From: Scopulibacillus darangshiensis
Lineage (GTDB): Bacteria > Bacillota > Bacilli > Bacillales > Sporolactobacillaceae
Reading direction: 5' to 3'
Length of the DNA: 64,000 nt
Assembly: GCF_004341035.1 (NCBI RefSeq)
Contig: NZ_SLXK01000004.1
Location: forward strand, 62,001 to 126,000
Shown here one piece after another: positions 61,820 to 64,000 of the stretch (positions within the stretch are counted from its first letter, which is position 1; each line of letters opens with the position of its first letter). The translations under genes and the position numbers were made by a program. The notes below the pieces were generated by a model, which was not told the DNA's origin, ran no database searches, and saw only the letters and a program-made list of their open reading frames with translations.

Positions 61820-62218
61820 ATGAAAAAGAGATATATTTTTGTAGGTTTACTTGCGATCCTTTATCTATCAGCTTTTACTATAGGCGGGAGCAGGACCTAT
61901 TCTTGGTTTACAAGCGAGACAGAGGCAAAGGGATCTGTGGTGAACGCGACAACAAAGGATTTACTGACGATTACCCCTAAGGTCATCTCTTATGATAAAA
62001 ACTGCAGAGTCAAACTTCAGATTGCTGTAACAAATAAATCGGACATCAATATTCCGATAAAGCTAGGGCATTATCAAAAGAAGCTCTTGCCAAAGAAAAC
62101 CATGACAGCAAAGTTTAATAAAAAAGTGCCTTGCGGGGCTGCAAAGACTGTATACCATTTAACGGGTTTAAACAATTATATAGACAAGGATATTATCATT
62201 CAGTTAAATAAAAGATAA
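61820..62218 (+). CDS. Small SipW-type secreted protein, second matrix-substrate candidate
   Basis: 132 residues. The N-terminus (KKRYIFVGLLAILYLSAFTI) and RTYSWFTSETEAKGS are the same SipW processing region as in the preceding TasA-like protein. The remaining 95 residues are unlike TasA, basic, and contain two cysteines (DKNCRV and VPCGAA) that could form a disulfide. It lacks TapA's length. A minor fibre component or anchor, in the role of TapA, is a reasonable inference. It precedes a strong terminator. Confidence 0.8.
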   Translation: MKKRYIFVGLLAILYLSAFTIGGSRTYSWFTSETEAKGSVVNATTKDLLTITPKVISYDKNCRVKLQIAVTNKSDINIPIKLGHYQKKLLPKKTMTAKFNKKVPCGAAKTVYHLTGLNNYIDKDIIIQLNKR

Positions 62219-62225
62219 GTTTTGA

Positions 62226-62264
62226 AGCCACAGTTCAGAAGCAGCTGTGGCTTGGTTTTTTTTT
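62226..62264 (+). terminator. Rho-independent terminator of the SipW-TasA cluster
   Basis: AGCCACAG and CTGTGGCT form a perfect stem, followed by TGG and nine T residues. Confidence 0.9.
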
Positions 62265-62352
62265 ACGATTCTAAAGCCTTCTTGATCTTTCTAAGGATTC
62301 TATGGTATGCTTCTCGAATTCAGAAACGTTAATAGAGAAAGGATGGCAAACC

Positions 62353-62907
62353 ATGAATTGGGTTCAATCCATAAAAAATTATCTAGCTTGGAATGAACAA
62401 GAAGAAAAAGATAAAGCAATAATACTTAAATGTATAGACATGTTTGATGACATACTGACAAGAGATAACGACATCGTACATATAACAAGTTCTGCATTTG
62501 TCGTTAATAAAAATAGAGATAAAGCTTTAATGGTACATCATAATATATATAATTCATGGTCTTGGACAGGAGGGCATGCCGACGGTGATGACGATTTATT
62601 GTATGTCGCAATAAAGGAGGTTAAGGAAGAAACAGGCATCCAGAATATCCGTCCTGTTATTGAGGATATGATATCTTTAGATATATTGCCTGTGTTAGGA
62701 CATAAAAAAAGAGGAAATTACATAGCCCCGCACTTACATCTATCTGTCGCTTATTTACTAGAAGGTGATGAAGATGAACCGCTTTTTGTTAAGCCTGATG
62801 AGAACAGCAGTGTTCAATGGGTTCCGTTTGAGGAAATAGATGCATATTCGGACGAGCCTCACATGAAGGGAATATATAATAAAGTAATATCCAAAATACA
62901 AGGTTAA
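62353..62907 (+). CDS. Nudix hydrolase
   Basis: 184 residues from ATG 62353, behind AAAGGATGG; the open frame begins 17 codons earlier without a ribosome site. The Nudix region is GGHADGDDDLLYVAIKEV, then KEETG: the central KEVKEE replaces the usual REXXEE, with Lys for Arg, a conservative variant. YNSWSWTGGHADG precedes it. It should hydrolyse a nucleoside diphosphate-linked compound or act on an alkyl-NDP; specificity unknown. It stands alone. Confidence 0.85.
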   Translation: MNWVQSIKNYLAWNEQEEKDKAIILKCIDMFDDILTRDNDIVHITSSAFVVNKNRDKALMVHHNIYNSWSWTGGHADGDDDLLYVAIKEVKEETGIQNIRPVIEDMISLDILPVLGHKKRGNYIAPHLHLSVAYLLEGDEDEPLFVKPDENSSVQWVPFEEIDAYSDEPHMKGIYNKVISKIQG

Positions 62908-62936
62908 TTGTGTATGGTTTAAGGAAGTGAAAACAG

Positions 62937-64000
62937 GTGGCAAGTATCTTAATAGCGGACAGGGATCAGACCGAACGGACGGGGATCCAGTGGTTCATCC
63001 AATCGAACCGCATCCAATTCGATCATATGGCCGAGGTAGCAGACGTTGAGGAAATGGCGCGGTTTATTGAAAATCAAAGGCCAGAAGTTGTCGTTATTGA
63101 ACTAGAGATGATTCCAGCGAATCAAATGACGGAGATAAGTTTGCTTTTTCGCCGGCATGTCAAGAAAGTCATTTGTTTAACAGCAGAGGGTGTCTTTGAA
63201 CGGGCACTGCAAGCCATTGAATTTCAAAGCATGGCTCTATTGATAAAGCCCTTGTCACAAGAGCAGCTGAAGCGAAGTTTGCTACAGGCCACGCAGCAGT
63301 CGCTTGCGGCGCCAAATAGCGATAAGGCGCTGGCGCCGGCTTCCGGCATCTCTTATGCAGCCTTATTCATGACCCAGCCGTTAGAACAAATTGAATACAG
63401 CTTAATCTTATTGCGTCCTGAGGAAAAGGATAGCATCCCAGCCCTATATCATTGGCTGGAGCAATACCCGCTCCCATATCCTGTACAATATTTTGCCTTA
63501 AGCAAAGATATCGTTTGTGTCCTTCAAGTGCCAAAGCAAAATGAGGAAGCGGTCTTGCAGCAAGAAGGCCAGCGGATCCTGCAGCGCTGGACCAGTGAGT
63601 ATTCTAACCGGCGTTTAAGCTTAGCGATCCACCCGGCATCGATACCCGCGGAGAGCTTGCATGATATGTATATGATAACCAAGGACCTATTCAAATTAAG
63701 TTTTTTCAAGGGCTTGCAGCAGGTATTTCGGGTTAAGGAAGATGGCGCGTTTCATACGATTGATCCCTTCCTGACCCCGGAGGAGCAAAGGGTGTGGATG
63801 AGGGCTTTAGAGGAAGGGGATAAGCAAGGTGTTAAGAACTGGCTGTATCAGCATTTTACTGATTTCCAGCCGCCGTACCCTGAGCCTGAGCTATTGCGTG
63901 TCCGTTTTACAAGTATCCTTGCCCAGCTGCGCCGTTTTATGAAGACGTATCACTTAGATCAAATTAGTGAAATAGAAAAGCGGTACCATGGCATTTTTCA
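62937..64000 (+). CDS. Response regulator, YesN/AraC-like, with Glu at the phosphorylation site (3' end outside window)
   Basis: The first 354 residues are visible, from GTG 62937 behind AAGGAAG. The receiver (1-115) starts ASILIADRDQTERTGIQWF with the two acidic residues DRD and has the conserved Lys in LLIKPLSQEQ. At the phospho-acceptor strand it reads VVVIELEMIPAN, with Glu where Asp is expected. The linker region (about 150-354) resembles the DUF-like spacer of YesN-type regulators; an AraC HTH would lie beyond the window. The Glu suggests it does not accept phosphate and may be fixed in the active form. Confidence 0.8.
   Translation, partial: MASILIADRDQTERTGIQWFIQSNRIQFDHMAEVADVEEMARFIENQRPEVVVIELEMIPANQMTEISLLFRRHVKKVICLTAEGVFERALQAIEFQSMALLIKPLSQEQLKRSLLQATQQSLAAPNSDKALAPASGISYAALFMTQPLEQIEYSLILLRPEEKDSIPALYHWLEQYPLPYPVQYFALSKDIVCVLQVPKQNEEAVLQQEGQRILQRWTSEYSNRRLSLAIHPASIPAESLHDMYMITKDLFKLSFFKGLQQVFRVKEDGAFHTIDPFLTPEEQRVWMRALEEGDKQGVKNWLYQHFTDFQPPYPEPELLRVRFTSILAQLRRFMKTYHLDQISEIEKRYHGIF

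Overview
The window is a chromosomal segment of a low-to-mid GC, spore-former-type member of the Bacillales. The case rests on AGGAGG-type ribosome binding sites, frequent TTG and GTG starts, and many intrinsic terminators with U-tracts. Gene content agrees: AdeR-Ald, YhjC-YhjB, YwcB-YwcA, YugO, YppG, MprF, SipW-TasA and a TxpA-like toxin are all typical of Bacillus relatives. The genus cannot be fixed from the sequence. I see no rRNA, tRNA, transposase, phage or CRISPR.

Region 1 (1-34 kb) is a run of self-contained uptake-and-catabolism cassettes, most with a local regulator. They are: an APC permease plus a truncated SDR; a creatinase-like M24 hydrolase, BCCT transporter and TetR, with a 24-bp palindrome upstream; a LysR divergent from a TSUP exporter; a GabD-like dehydrogenase, class III aminotransferases, a PuuP-like permease and two SDRs, followed by a ROK regulator; a GntR (probably leaderless mRNA) with two tandem MBL hydrolases and an MFS carrier; a two-subunit DUF3100-type membrane protein with an M20 amidohydrolase; the YwcBA acetate-type symporter; an MFS pump, heme monooxygenase and TetR; secreted gamma-glutamyltransferase; a three-domain regulator with YhjCB and a second M20 amidohydrolase.

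Region 2 (34-53 kb) is more ordinary and more decayed. It holds PepD, a lipoprotein, YppG, an FAD oxidoreductase, the YugO-type K+ channel, an NlpC/P60 hydrolase, a molybdopterin oxidoreductase, a CzrA-like repressor beside a truncated CDF exporter, Ald with AdeR, MprF and an ABC-2 exporter. Between these genes lie two long tandem-repeat arrays (83-bp and 52-bp periods), a short motif array with 20-21 bp spacing, dispersed palindromic repeats, and several broken genes.

Region 3 (53-64 kb) contains a type I toxin-antitoxin candidate, a DCC-family gene that seems to start at AUU, an NprR-like regulator divergent from a 1409-residue subtilase with cohesin-like and dockerin modules, and the SipW-TasA matrix-fibre cluster with a second small SipW-type substrate. 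The window ends inside a response regulator whose phospho-acceptor Asp is replaced by Glu.

The overall picture is a soil or host-associated scavenger of amino acids, acyl-amino acids, peptides and amines. The best candidates for new biology are the two phased tandem arrays, the 22-residue toxin with antisense RNA, the quorum-sensor/protease/matrix neighbourhood, and several uncharacterised substrate cassettes.
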